Part shown: piece after piece, positions 1 through 8,198 of the stretch
How the letters are laid out: each line of letters starts with the position of its first letter
Numbering within the stretch: position 1 is the stretch's first letter
Assembly: GCF_000009365.1 (NCBI RefSeq)
Contig: NC_008260.1
Coordinates: 1,275,501 to 1,339,500 of the forward strand
Length of the DNA: 64,000 nucleotides
Source of the DNA: Alcanivorax borkumensis SK2
Lineage (GTDB): Bacteria; Pseudomonadota; Gammaproteobacteria; Pseudomonadales; Alcanivoracaceae
Direction of reading: 5' to 3'
Program-made: the position numbers and the translations under genes
The notes under the pieces: generated by a model
The model's database searches: none
What the model was told of the DNA's origin: nothing
What the model saw: only the letters and a program-made list of their open reading frames with translations

Positions 1-65
1 GCCTCCCTAAAGGCGATCCACTGGCCAGCGAATATCGCCGTAAGATGTTTAACTACCTCTACTAA
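1..65 (+). CDS. C-terminal tail of an unidentified protein (partial)
   Basis: The frame entering the window reads about 20 residues, ending ASEYRRKMFNYLY before a TAA stop at 63-65. It is followed at once by a hairpin, which supports it being a real gene end. The 20 residues are too few for me to recognise a family. It lies upstream of glnK in the same direction, but the hairpin and about 335 bases separate them, so it is probably not in the same operon. Confidence 0.5.
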   Translation, partial: LPKGDPLASEYRRKMFNYLY

Positions 66-80
66 TCTATCTGCTTACTG

Positions 81-120
81 CGGGTAACGGGATCTCCGTT
101 GCCCGTCTTGCCTACTTTTT
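81..120 (+). terminator. Hairpin terminator after the upstream partial gene
   Basis: A 10-bp stem (CGGGTAACGG at 81-90 against CCGTTGCCCG at 96-105, one T-G wobble) with a 5-base loop lies 16 bases after the upstream stop codon. Five T residues follow at 116-120, some distance from the stem, so termination strength is uncertain. Confidence 0.55.
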
Positions 121-223
121 GTGCCGGATTGCCGCTCAGAATGGCCCTTTGTCCTTTTATTGTGCATGCCGGGCATCCCTTCCGTTTTATGGCTCTTTAT
201 TCGTTAACTCAATGCTGAATGTG

Positions 224-240
224 TGCGCCGGTGGTGCGCA
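224..240. promoter_or_regulatory. NtrC-like binding palindrome upstream of glnK
   Basis: The 17-base sequence TGCGCCGGTGGTGCGCA has the TGC-N11-GCA spacing of NtrC sites (classical form TGCACC-N5-GGTGCA). Further GGTGCG half-sites occur at about 263 and 304. NtrC control of glnK-amtB is well established in enteric bacteria and pseudomonads. Here the assignment rests only on pattern and position, about 160 bases ahead of the glnK start. Confidence 0.45.
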
Positions 241-319
241 TGGCTGAGTTAATGTTCATTTGTGGTGCGAGATAAGTTTGGTTAGTCGCTAACCACTTGA
301 AATGGTGCGCACTATTATG

Positions 320-739
<420 letters not shown>

Positions 740-749
740 GGGGCCCATA

Positions 750-2036
750 ATGAAAAAATTGATTGCTGTATTGTTGATGCTGCCCTCGTTGGCTCTGGCC
801 GATGGCCTGGATACCGGTGACAGCGCCTGGATTCTCACTGCCACCGCGTTGGTGTTATTTATGACGCTGCCGGGTTTGAGCCTGTTCTACGGTGGGCTGG
901 TACGCAGCAAGAATATCCTCTCGGTGTTGATGCAGTGTTTTGCTATTACCTGCGCTGTGTCGCTAGTGTGGTTGGTCTGTGGTTATTCTCTCGCTTTTTC
1001 CGATGGGGGCAGCATGAATGCCTGGATTGGTGGCTTGGACCATGTTTTCTTTTCTGGAATCAACCGCGATACCTTGGAAGGCACCTTACCGAAAAGTTTG
1101 CATGGGTTGTTTCAGATGACCTTTGCGATCATCACCCCGGCGCTGATCGTCGGTGCCTTTGCCGAGCGTATGCGCTTCGGTCCCATGCTGGCGTTTTCTA
1201 TTCTCTGGTTGTTGGGTGTGTATATTCCTGTTTGTCATTGGGTTTGGGGCGGCGGCTGGTTAGCCGATCTGGGGCTGTATGATTTTGCCGGAGGCACCGT
1301 GGTGCATATCACCGCCGGTGTGGCGGCGTTGGTGGCAGCGGTGGTGCTCGGTAACCGTAAAGGCTTCCCCACCCAAGGCATGATGCCGCACAACATGACC
1401 ATGACGGTAACCGGTGCCGGCATGTTGTGGGTGGGCTGGTTCGGCTTTAACGGTGGTTCTGCGTTAGCCGCCAATGGTGATGCAGCCATGGCGATGCTGG
1501 TAACGCACATTTCTGCCGCCGCCGGTTCACTGGCCTGGATGACCATGGAATGGAAAAAATTCGGTAAGCCGTCTGCTCTGGGCATTGCCACGGGCATGGT
1601 TGCAGGGTTGGGAACCATTACCCCGGCGTCGGGCTTTGTTAGTCCGGCCGCTGCGCTGGTGATTGGTCTATCGGCTGGCGTGATCTGTTTTTACATGGTG
1701 ATCTTTGTTAAGCACAAGCTGAAAATCGATGACTCCCTTGATGTTTTCCCTGTCCACGGTATTGGCGGCATCCTTGGCACTTTGTTGGCAGGGGTGTTTG
1801 CCTCTACGGAGTTGGGTCTGTTCTCCGGCTACGGGTTTGCCAAACCGGAATACACCATGCTGGATCAGCTGGGTGTGCAGGCGTTGGGTGTGGTGGCAAC
1901 CTTTGTGTACACCGCCTTGGTGACGTGGGGCTTGCTCAAGCTGGTAGGCTTGTTTGCACCGTTACGGGTCACCGCCGAGGAAGAGACCCAGGGCCTGGAT
2001 ATTGCGTTGCATGAAGAGCGCGGTTATGACCTTTGA
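750..2036 (+). CDS. amtB: Ammonium transporter AmtB
   Basis: This inner-membrane ammonium channel of 428 residues begins with a cleavable-looking signal peptide (MKKLIAVLLMLPSLALADG), as in many AmtB proteins, followed by about 11 membrane helices. The twin pore histidines are visible at His186 (GGTVVHITAG) and His336 (DVFPVHGIGG), and a phenylalanine-gate region at QMTFAII near residue 125. The start at 750 is 10 bases after the glnK stop. An in-frame extension back to 687 would overlap glnK and is rejected. It forms a transcription unit with glnK, whose product blocks the channel. No other gene follows within 225 bases. Confidence 0.96.
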   Translation: MKKLIAVLLMLPSLALADGLDTGDSAWILTATALVLFMTLPGLSLFYGGLVRSKNILSVLMQCFAITCAVSLVWLVCGYSLAFSDGGSMNAWIGGLDHVFFSGINRDTLEGTLPKSLHGLFQMTFAIITPALIVGAFAERMRFGPMLAFSILWLLGVYIPVCHWVWGGGWLADLGLYDFAGGTVVHITAGVAALVAAVVLGNRKGFPTQGMMPHNMTMTVTGAGMLWVGWFGFNGGSALAANGDAAMAMLVTHISAAAGSLAWMTMEWKKFGKPSALGIATGMVAGLGTITPASGFVSPAAALVIGLSAGVICFYMVIFVKHKLKIDDSLDVFPVHGIGGILGTLLAGVFASTELGLFSGYGFAKPEYTMLDQLGVQALGVVATFVYTALVTWGLLKLVGLFAPLRVTAEEETQGLDIALHEERGYDL

Positions 2037-2263
2037 TTACAGCACTGAAATCCGATTATCAAGCAACCGATAAGCTCGGAATTTTGCCAGGCTTTTTTGG
2101 CCTGTAAGGACTCATCTGCGGCTATTGCCACCCTCTGAGCCTTTCTATAAGGTACGGGTAAGTTTCGAACGCTCGTTTGAATTGGCTCGCAGCAACAAAG
2201 ACTGTGCCAGCCCTGTGAGAGGGGGCGTCGAAGTTACATCGATAGGTTTAAGGAGAAACGAAA

Positions 2264-2650
2264 ATGAGCCTCGAATTTTTGTCTGACGAATGGTTTGCAA
2301 AAGTAAAAGAGATCCGTGAAGGCGCGGGTAACCTTGAAACGCCAGCAGCGTTGGCTGACTTGGTGATCAACATCAGCGTTAATGCTGATGGTGACGATAA
2401 AAAGCTGGCTTTGGTTGGCGGCATGATTGAAGAAGGTCATCACGCTGACGCTCCGACTACCATGATTCTGCCGGCCGACTTGGCCAAGCGCATCTTCATC
2501 GAAGGTGACCAGTCTGCAGGCATGCAAGGCTTTATGAGCGGCCAGATTCGCGTTGAAGGCGACATGAGTAAACTGATGGCTTTGCAAACCGCACAGCCTT
2601 CTGCTGATCAGCTTGCCATGATGAAGCAGATCCAGGACGTGACTGCCTAA
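2264..2650 (+). CDS. SCP2 sterol-carrier-domain protein
   Basis: This small soluble protein of 128 residues is made of a single SCP2 fold: an N-terminal helix, a strand region (LADLVINISVNADGDDKKLA) and a C-terminal helix-rich part (GFMSGQIRVEGDMSKLMAL). SCP2 domains bind lipids, fatty acyl-CoA or sterols in a hydrophobic tunnel. The true ligand and pathway here are unknown. It has its own ribosome site (AAGGAGAAACGAAAATG) and a strong terminator directly after it, so it appears monocistronic. A role in intracellular lipid trafficking fits the lipid-oriented genes nearby but is inference. Confidence 0.8.
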   Translation: MSLEFLSDEWFAKVKEIREGAGNLETPAALADLVINISVNADGDDKKLALVGGMIEEGHHADAPTTMILPADLAKRIFIEGDQSAGMQGFMSGQIRVEGDMSKLMALQTAQPSADQLAMMKQIQDVTA

Positions 2651-2667
2651 TATTGGCAATCCGATCT

Positions 2668-2699
2668 GAAAAATGCCCGCCTTGTGCGGGCATTTTTTT
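2668..2699 (+). terminator. Rho-independent terminator after the SCP2 gene
   Basis: A perfect 10-bp stem (AAATGCCCGC at 2671-2680, GCGGGCATTT at 2686-2695) with a short loop is followed by a run of seven T residues and preceded by an A-run. It can also act in the opposite direction. Confidence 0.9.
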
Positions 2700-2700
2700 G

Positions 2701-2737
2701 AAAACGCACAATGTCCCATGCTCGGGGCATTGTGCGC
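2701..2737 (-). terminator. Terminator-like hairpin after mobA
   Basis: A long stem (CGCACAATG at 2705-2713 pairing with CATTGTGCG at 2728-2736, continuing inward with CCC/GGG) lies directly after the mobA stop on the minus strand. In that direction it is followed by GTTTTC. It stands back to back with the SCP2 terminator. Confidence 0.7.
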
Positions 2738-2742
2738 GTTAG

Positions 2743-3297
2743 CTATTCATATATCCGTTTCTCAATGTCATTCAGGTTCTGCAATGGCGTGCTTATGGTC
2801 ACCGGGTGTACAGGAACCTGGTCTAGCCAGCCGTGCGCACTGCGCTTGCCTGCATCCAGATAATCACCCAGCGCTCCCTGCCAATGTTCGGCATATAAGG
2901 CCAAGCATAGCGGTTGTCGACGTAGTGTGTCGTGGACAACGCAGATATGCTCAGATGACGCCGAGGCCAGTAAACCCTCGATCATTTCAGCGGCTGGTTT
3001 TAGTAAGTCACAGGGCAGGCACAGGCACAGACCATGACTTGCGGCTAGTGCTGTTTCTAGTCCGGCCAGCGGACCGCAAAAACCTTCGCGTAGATCCGCA
3101 ACGACTTCATCACCCCAAGCGTGGTAGCGGTCAATATTGCGGTTGGCGCTAATCACAATGCGGCTGGGACGAGGAAGGAGATTATCGAGCAGATGAGCGA
3201 CCAGCGGCTTGCCGTCCAGTTCCACCAGTCCTTTGTCGGCACCGCCCATGCGTTGGCCCTGTCCGCCGGCCAGAATGATTAAGGTATAGTCGACCAT
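2743..3297 (-). CDS. mobA: Molybdenum cofactor guanylyltransferase MobA
   Basis: This cytosolic enzyme of 184 residues attaches GMP to molybdopterin to make the bis-MGD cofactor. The nucleotide-binding signature LAGGQGQRMGGADKG is at about residues 9-23, and further family features (REGFCGPLAG, LPCDLL) follow. The length is slightly short of E. coli MobA (194). The ATG is preceded by AAGG on the minus strand. It is transcribed divergently from yoaA and alone. No other molybdopterin gene is in the window. Confidence 0.92.
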   Translation of the reverse strand: MVDYTLIILAGGQGQRMGGADKGLVELDGKPLVAHLLDNLLPRPSRIVISANRNIDRYHAWGDEVVADLREGFCGPLAGLETALAASHGLCLCLPCDLLKPAAEMIEGLLASASSEHICVVHDTLRRQPLCLALYAEHWQGALGDYLDAGKRSAHGWLDQVPVHPVTISTPLQNLNDIEKRIYE

Positions 3298-3322
3298 ATT
3301 GCCTTCTCGTCGTGCTCTCGCG

Positions 3323-3351
3323 TTGGGTTCTAGGGGCGAATCGGCTATGCT
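3323..3351 (+). promoter_or_regulatory. Possible sigma-70 promoter for yoaA-tsaB
   Basis: TTGGGT (3323-3328) and TATGCT (3346-3351) are separated by 17 bases, about 75 bases before the yoaA GTG start and in the divergent gap with mobA. Each box deviates by two bases from consensus. Confidence 0.35.
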
Positions 3352-3426
3352 CTGCGCGCGCGTTGGGCGATGTTAACAGCTTGTATTTTGCCCGCCCCGA
3401 GTGCAGACACGTTTCAGGGAAATTAT

Positions 3427-5376
3427 GTGACTACCGCCCGTAATCATCTTACCGATTTAGTGCGCTTTGCGCCGCTTCTGCCTGGGTATCAGCCCCGTGA
3501 ACCGCAACTAGAAATGGCGGATGCGGTGGAAGACGTGATTGGCAGTGGTGCCACGCTGTTAGTAGAAGCGGAAACGGGCACCGGTAAAACGCTAGCTTAC
3601 CTAGTGCCTGCACTGCTATCGGAAGGCCCGACGTTGGTGTCCACTGGCACCAAAAGCTTGCAGGATCAGCTGTTCTTTAAAGACCTGCCCATGGTCAAGA
3701 AGGCACTGAACTTGCCGCGTAAAGTGGCGCTGCTAAAAGGGCGCGCTAACTACCTATGTCCGTATCGATTGGAGCTGCATCAAGAAGACGCCCGTTTTCT
3801 CACCCGTGAGACCGTCGGGCAGATGCAGATTGTGTCGCACTGGGCAGCGCGCACTCGCACTGGTGATATCGCTGAGCTGCAACAGATTCCGGAAGATGCG
3901 CCAGTATGGCCCTGGGTAACCAGCACCGCGGACAATTGCCTGGGAACGGAATGCCCCCGCTATAACGAATGCCCGTTGATGAAGGCACGTAAAGAGGCTC
4001 AAGAAGCAGACTTAGTGGTGGTTAACCACCACCTGTTTTTCGCCGATGCAGCGTTACGCGGCAATGGTGCCGCCTCGGAGTTGCTGCCCACCGCCAATAC
4101 GGTGATTTTCGATGAAGCCCATCAGCTACCCGAAATCGCGGCGGCGTTTTTCGCCGACACATTGAGCACCAGACAGATTCAGGAATTGGGCCGCGATAGC
4201 CTGTCTGAAGCGGGCCATACCGCCGCGGATCTGGCGGAGCTAAATCGCCTAGTGGCCGCCGTAGATAAAAGCAGCATGGATTTGCGTTTAAGTCTGGGGG
4301 ACGGCGAGCGCCGTGAGCCCTGGACGGAAGTGGCAGAGAATAAGGCGGTGATTGAGGCCGGAGAGGCACTGTTGCAGGCTTTGCAGGAGCTGGATGCATT
4401 TCTCGGACCGCTGGCCAAGGCGAGCCGGGGGATGGATGCCTGCTCTCGGCGCGCCAGTGAACAGGTGGATTGCCTGGCCGCCTACCTGAAAGGCGGGCAG
4501 CCGAATCGAGTGTACTGGTTTGAAACCTTCAAACGCTCTGTGGTCTTGCACAGCACGCCGTTGTCCGTGGCGGCCCAGCTGCGAGCCCAGCGTGAGCGCA
4601 ACCCGTGTAGCTGGATTCTCACCTCAGCCACGCTGTCGGTGGGCGGACGCTTTGAACATATCCAGCACCGTTTGGGGCTGGATTCTGCCCGTACCCTTAG
4701 GTTGGAGAGCCCTTTCGATTTTAAGCGCCAGGCCGTGTTCTATGCCCCGGAAGGGCTGCCGGCGCCGAATGATAGCGAGTACACGGCGCAACTCACCGCT
4801 GCCATGGTACCGGTCATTAATGCAGCCAGGGGCCGCACTTTTTTCCTGTTTACGAGTCACAGAGCGTTACGTGAAGCCGCGGCTATCCTTCGCCAGAAGC
4901 TTGATTACCCTTTGTTGGTGCAGGGTGAGGCCGGGCGGCGTGAATTACTTGATGCGTTTAGGGAAAAGGGCAATGCCGTGTTGTTGGGAACCAGCAGCTT
5001 CTGGGAAGGCATTGATGTACGTGGTGAAGCGCTCAGTTGTGTGATTATCGATAAACTGCCATTTGGTTCACCCGGTGATCCGGTGGCGGCGGCGCGCATC
5101 GAGCATATTAACCGCAATGGCGGTAATGCATTTCGTGATTACCAGCTTCCCCAAGCGGTGCTGGCCCTGCGCCAGGGAGCCGGGCGGCTGATTCGTGACC
5201 CGAAAGATACCGGGTTGCTGGTAGTTGCAGACCCGCGTTTGCTGACGCGTAGTTATGGCAAGTTGTTCGTTAACAGCCTGCCCAACATGACCCGTACCCG
5301 TAAGTTAGATGTGGTTCAGCGGTTTTTTGATTATCTGGCCGCTCAGGGCCAGGAAGCGGGAAAAATGGAATCATGA
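3427..5376 (+). CDS. yoaA: XPD/DinG-family ATP-dependent DNA helicase (YoaA-like)
   Basis: This iron-sulfur superfamily 2 helicase of 649 residues has Walker A AETGTGKT at 48-55 and a DEAH box at 229-232. Four cysteines suitable for a 4Fe-4S cluster sit at 111, 171, 176 and 182. Helicase motif VI is seen as ALRQGAGRLIRD. Length and gene neighbour (tsaB) fit YoaA rather than the longer DinG. The chosen start is GTG 3427, with AGGGA six bases upstream; the ATG at 3370 has no ribosome site. An ATG two bases before the start is followed at once by TGA. The stop overlaps tsaB (ATGA). A role in DNA-damage tolerance is known for the family. Confidence 0.88.
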   Translation: MTTARNHLTDLVRFAPLLPGYQPREPQLEMADAVEDVIGSGATLLVEAETGTGKTLAYLVPALLSEGPTLVSTGTKSLQDQLFFKDLPMVKKALNLPRKVALLKGRANYLCPYRLELHQEDARFLTRETVGQMQIVSHWAARTRTGDIAELQQIPEDAPVWPWVTSTADNCLGTECPRYNECPLMKARKEAQEADLVVVNHHLFFADAALRGNGAASELLPTANTVIFDEAHQLPEIAAAFFADTLSTRQIQELGRDSLSEAGHTAADLAELNRLVAAVDKSSMDLRLSLGDGERREPWTEVAENKAVIEAGEALLQALQELDAFLGPLAKASRGMDACSRRASEQVDCLAAYLKGGQPNRVYWFETFKRSVVLHSTPLSVAAQLRAQRERNPCSWILTSATLSVGGRFEHIQHRLGLDSARTLRLESPFDFKRQAVFYAPEGLPAPNDSEYTAQLTAAMVPVINAARGRTFFLFTSHRALREAAAILRQKLDYPLLVQGEAGRRELLDAFREKGNAVLLGTSSFWEGIDVRGEALSCVIIDKLPFGSPGDPVAAARIEHINRNGGNAFRDYQLPQAVLALRQGAGRLIRDPKDTGLLVVADPRLLTRSYGKLFVNSLPNMTRTRKLDVVQRFFDYLAAQGQEAGKMES

Positions 5377-6047
5377 CGCGACTACTTGCATTAGAAACCG
5401 CAGGAGAAACCTGCTCGGTGGCGCTGTTGGATAATGGCAGTGTAATCGAACGCTTTGAGCAAGCGCCTCGTCAGCAGACCGAGCGGGTATTGCCCATGGT
5501 TGAGGGGGTGCTGGCGGAGGCGGGTTTCCGGCTTGCCGATCTTGATGGCATTGCTTTCGGGCATGGTCCGGGTGCATTCACCGGTGTGCGGGTTGCGGCT
5601 GCTGTAACCCAGGGTTTGGCCTTCGCGGCGGATCTACCGGTGGTAGGGGTTTCCACTTTAGCGGCTTGTGCGCTGAGCGCGCAGGCACTGAAGGTGAATC
5701 CGCATGTTATTGCTTGTTTTGATGCGCGCATGGGCGAGCTTTACCTCGGCGCCTATGAGTGTGAGCCGGGCTCGGCTAATGCCGTGCTTTGTGATGGGCT
5801 GTTCAAGCCTGATGCTTTGCCAGAACTGCCGTGCGCTGAATGGATGATCGTTGGTTCCGGGTTGGTGTATCAAGACGCGCTGCGGGCGGCCTATGGCGCA
5901 AGCTTCTGCGTTGCTGACGCTCACCCCCGTGCGCAAGCTGTTGCGCAGCTGGCATTACCTGCATTCGAACGCGGAGAGGGTGTGAGTGCAGAACAGGCAC
6001 AGCCGGTCTATCTGCGAGATCAAGTGATTCAGGGAGCAGTACGATGA
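5373..6047 (+). CDS. tsaB: tRNA threonylcarbamoyladenosine biosynthesis protein TsaB
   Basis: TsaB (YeaZ) is the scaffold partner of TsaD and TsaE in making t6A37 on ANN-decoding tRNAs. The 224-residue protein shows the ASKHA fold: LLALETAGETCSVAL at the N terminus, then FGHGPGAFTGVRVA at about residue 63-76, and GVSTLAACA. The catalytic metal-binding residues of TsaD are absent, as is normal for TsaB. It overlaps yoaA by ATGA and the next gene by ATGA, so the three are probably translationally coupled. Confidence 0.93.
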   Translation: MTRLLALETAGETCSVALLDNGSVIERFEQAPRQQTERVLPMVEGVLAEAGFRLADLDGIAFGHGPGAFTGVRVAAAVTQGLAFAADLPVVGVSTLAACALSAQALKVNPHVIACFDARMGELYLGAYECEPGSANAVLCDGLFKPDALPELPCAEWMIVGSGLVYQDALRAAYGASFCVADAHPRAQAVAQLALPAFERGEGVSAEQAQPVYLRDQVIQGAVR

Positions 6048-6478
6048 TCAACTGGGATCTTCCCAATGTGCATGAACTGACAGTGACCGTGCCTGCCGAA
6101 GCCATCGATGTGATGGGCCATGTGAACAACACTGAATATCTGCGTTTTATGGAGCAGATTGCCTGGCACCATACCACCGAGCTGGGGCTGGGTTGGGATT
6201 TGTATCAGAGGCTTAACCGGGGCATGGTGGCGCGCCATACCGAAGTGGATTATCTGGCGCCGGCTTTCGAGGGTGAGAACCTGAGGATCGGTACCTGGAT
6301 CGTACAAAACGATGGCCGTATCAGCATTACGCGTCGTTACCAAATTGTGCGTGAATCCGACAGCCTAACATTACTGCGCGGGCGCACCCGGTGGGTGTGT
6401 GTGGCACTGGATTCCGGCAAACCACGGCGTATGCCTGTAGAATTTCTACAGGGCTATAAAGTGACGGCGGACGAATAG
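6044..6478 (+). CDS. Hot-dog fold acyl-CoA thioesterase (4HBT family)
   Basis: This 144-residue single hot-dog domain carries the family motif AIDVMGHVNNTEYLRFME, with probable active-site Asp22 and His26. It hydrolyses thioesters, but whether the substrate is acyl-CoA or acyl-ACP cannot be told from sequence. It overlaps tsaB by ATGA and ends the yoaA-tsaB unit, with a hairpin spanning its stop codon. A second, divergent 4HBT protein lies at 61931-62374. Confidence 0.85.
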   Translation: MINWDLPNVHELTVTVPAEAIDVMGHVNNTEYLRFMEQIAWHHTTELGLGWDLYQRLNRGMVARHTEVDYLAPAFEGENLRIGTWIVQNDGRISITRRYQIVRESDSLTLLRGRTRWVCVALDSGKPRRMPVEFLQGYKVTADE

Positions 6479-6492
6479 GGCACCGCCGTTTT
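6464..6492 (+). terminator. Terminator-like hairpin at the end of the thioesterase gene
   Basis: ACGGCGG (6464-6470) pairs with CCGCCGT (6483-6489), followed by TTTTC. The left arm lies inside the last codons of the thioesterase. The U-tract is short, so termination is only probable. Confidence 0.5.
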
Positions 6493-6585
6493 CTAAATCG
6501 GGTCTGCGTAACCTCAAGCTGGTGCGGAGGCACGTTGTTTCAACGCACGTTTGGTTTCTAGCGTTACAATCAATAAGGACTTTCC

Positions 6586-7383
6586 ATGGATTGGTTCCAA
6601 GCCTTGGTTCTTGCTCTGATACAGGGGCTTACCGAGTTTCTTCCTATTTCCAGTTCCGCTCACCTGATTCTGCCGTCCCAAATCCTCGGGTGGCCAGATC
6701 AGGGATTGGCGTTCGATGTGGCTGTGCATTTGGGGACCTTGCTGGCAGTGATGATGTATTACCGCCGTGATTTGATTGCCATGGTGGGGGGGGCCGGCCT
6801 AGCCGTTCAGCAGCGCCGGATGAATGATGACCTGAAGTTGGGTTTGTTGGTGGCGTTGGCCACCATTCCAGCGGTGGTGTTTGGTTTCCTCGGTGATGAC
6901 TTTATTGAGCGTGAACTACGCTCAGCGTTGGTAATTGCTATCACCACGCTGGTATTCGGCGCGTTGCTATGGGCGTCTGATGCTTTTGGTAAACGGGAGT
7001 TTTCGTTGGCTAGGTTAGGCGTTGCAGGTGCCATTTTTATTGGCCTGGCTCAGGCATTGGCATTGATTCCCGGCACTTCGCGCAGTGGTATCACCATTAC
7101 TGCGGCATTGGCGCTGGGCTATCGTCGTGAGGATGCGGCTCGTTTCTCCTTTTTGTTATCGATTCCGGTGATCCTTGGGGCCGGGCTGCTTAAAACCAAA
7201 GATTTGATCGAGCAACAAGTGGTGGTGGACTGGGGGATGATGGCGCTGGGCGTTATCGTTAGTGCGGTAACCGCTTACCTGACCATTGTATTCTTCATTC
7301 GCTTGTTGGAGCGCGTTGGCATGCTGCCGTTTGTGGTCTATCGGTTGATACTCGGTGTGGCCCTGTTGTTCTGGTTGGCATGA
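6586..7383 (+). CDS. uppP: Undecaprenyl-diphosphate phosphatase UppP (BacA)
   Basis: This inner-membrane enzyme of 265 residues removes a phosphate from undecaprenyl diphosphate, regenerating the C55-P lipid carrier for cell-wall synthesis. Both signature motifs are present: LTEFLPISSSAHLIL near residue 15-29 and PGTSRSGITITAALALGY near 160. About eight hydrophobic segments are visible. The ATG has an AAGGA site. It overlaps rsmJ by ATGA. With uppS and the DUF368 gene in this window it completes synthesis, recycling and flipping of the carrier. Confidence 0.95.
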   Translation: MDWFQALVLALIQGLTEFLPISSSAHLILPSQILGWPDQGLAFDVAVHLGTLLAVMMYYRRDLIAMVGGAGLAVQQRRMNDDLKLGLLVALATIPAVVFGFLGDDFIERELRSALVIAITTLVFGALLWASDAFGKREFSLARLGVAGAIFIGLAQALALIPGTSRSGITITAALALGYRREDAARFSFLLSIPVILGAGLLKTKDLIEQQVVVDWGMMALGVIVSAVTAYLTIVFFIRLLERVGMLPFVVYRLILGVALLFWLA

Positions 7384-8123
7384 GGCAGAGTGAGTGGTTG
7401 GACACTGTGCTTGGGTTATTACCCGGTTGCCCGAAAGGTCTTCCGGGTTTCTGGGTTGAAAATGAAGCCCAGGCCAGTGGGCAGGCGCTTGAGCTGGTGC
7501 TTGGCTGGCATGATGATTGCCTGGGCCTGTGGCGTCCCGGTGGCAAGCAAACGCCGCTGACGGTCAGTTTCTGTGACGGCAAGCAGGGGTACCGACTCAC
7601 CCCCGAGCGGGTGCGCCATGAGCGTCTGATTAAGGCGCTGGGCAAGCCCAAAGACGATCGGATCCGGGTGCTTGACGCCACGGCGGGGCTTGGCAGGGAT
7701 GCGGCCCTGATGGCACAGGCAGGGTTTCAGGTGATGCTGGCAGAACGTTCGCCGATTCTTCACGCGATGCTTGCTGATGGTCTGCAAAGGGCTCCTGCCA
7801 GCCTTGTTGCGAACATGCAGTTGCTGGCGTGCGCAGACAGCAAAATTGCTGAGCCATCTGCTCTCCACGCGGTGTACCTAGATCCCATGTTTCCCGCTCG
7901 GGAAAAAAGTGCGGCGGTTAAAAAAGACCTGCAGTGGTTGCAGCGGCTTTGTCCTTACCCGGATGAAGTTGAGGAACAGCAATTACTGGATTGGGCGCGT
8001 GCCCTTGGCGCTTCTCGGGTGGTTGTCAAACGCCCGGTAAAGGCGGGTTTTTTAGCTGGCGTAACACCGTCTTTTAGTCAAAAGGGCAAGGCGGTACGTT
8101 TTGATATTTATACCTGCCCCTGA
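7380..8123 (+). CDS. rsmJ: 16S rRNA (guanine1516-N2)-methyltransferase RsmJ
   Basis: This 247-residue class I SAM methyltransferase has motif I as LDATAGLGRDAALMA and a catalytic-type loop LDPMFPAREKSAAVKK, typical of RsmJ (YhiQ), which methylates G1516 of small-subunit rRNA. It is coupled to uppP by a four-base ATGA overlap. It converges on plsB, with a GC-rich hairpin between the two stop codons. Confidence 0.92.
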   Translation: MRQSEWLDTVLGLLPGCPKGLPGFWVENEAQASGQALELVLGWHDDCLGLWRPGGKQTPLTVSFCDGKQGYRLTPERVRHERLIKALGKPKDDRIRVLDATAGLGRDAALMAQAGFQVMLAERSPILHAMLADGLQRAPASLVANMQLLACADSKIAEPSALHAVYLDPMFPAREKSAAVKKDLQWLQRLCPYPDEVEEQQLLDWARALGASRVVVKRPVKAGFLAGVTPSFSQKGKAVRFDIYTCP

Positions 8124-8167
8124 GCACAACCCTACAGGTAATGACGGTCGATTCTTTTGGGAAGACA

Positions 8168-8192
8168 CCGGCCACCCACAAGAGATGGCCGG
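8168..8192. terminator. Shared hairpin between convergent rsmJ and plsB
   Basis: CCGGCCA (8168-8174) pairs perfectly with TGGCCGG (8186-8192) in the short gap between two convergent genes. Neither side has a clear T-run, so the terminator call is based mainly on position. Confidence 0.45.
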
Positions 8193-8198
8193 AGATGT

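Noticed and set aside
2077..2106. Possible terminator after amtB (CAGGC-TTTTTTG-GCCTG)
   Set aside because: The T-run is in the loop and not after the stem, and the stem is only 5 bp.
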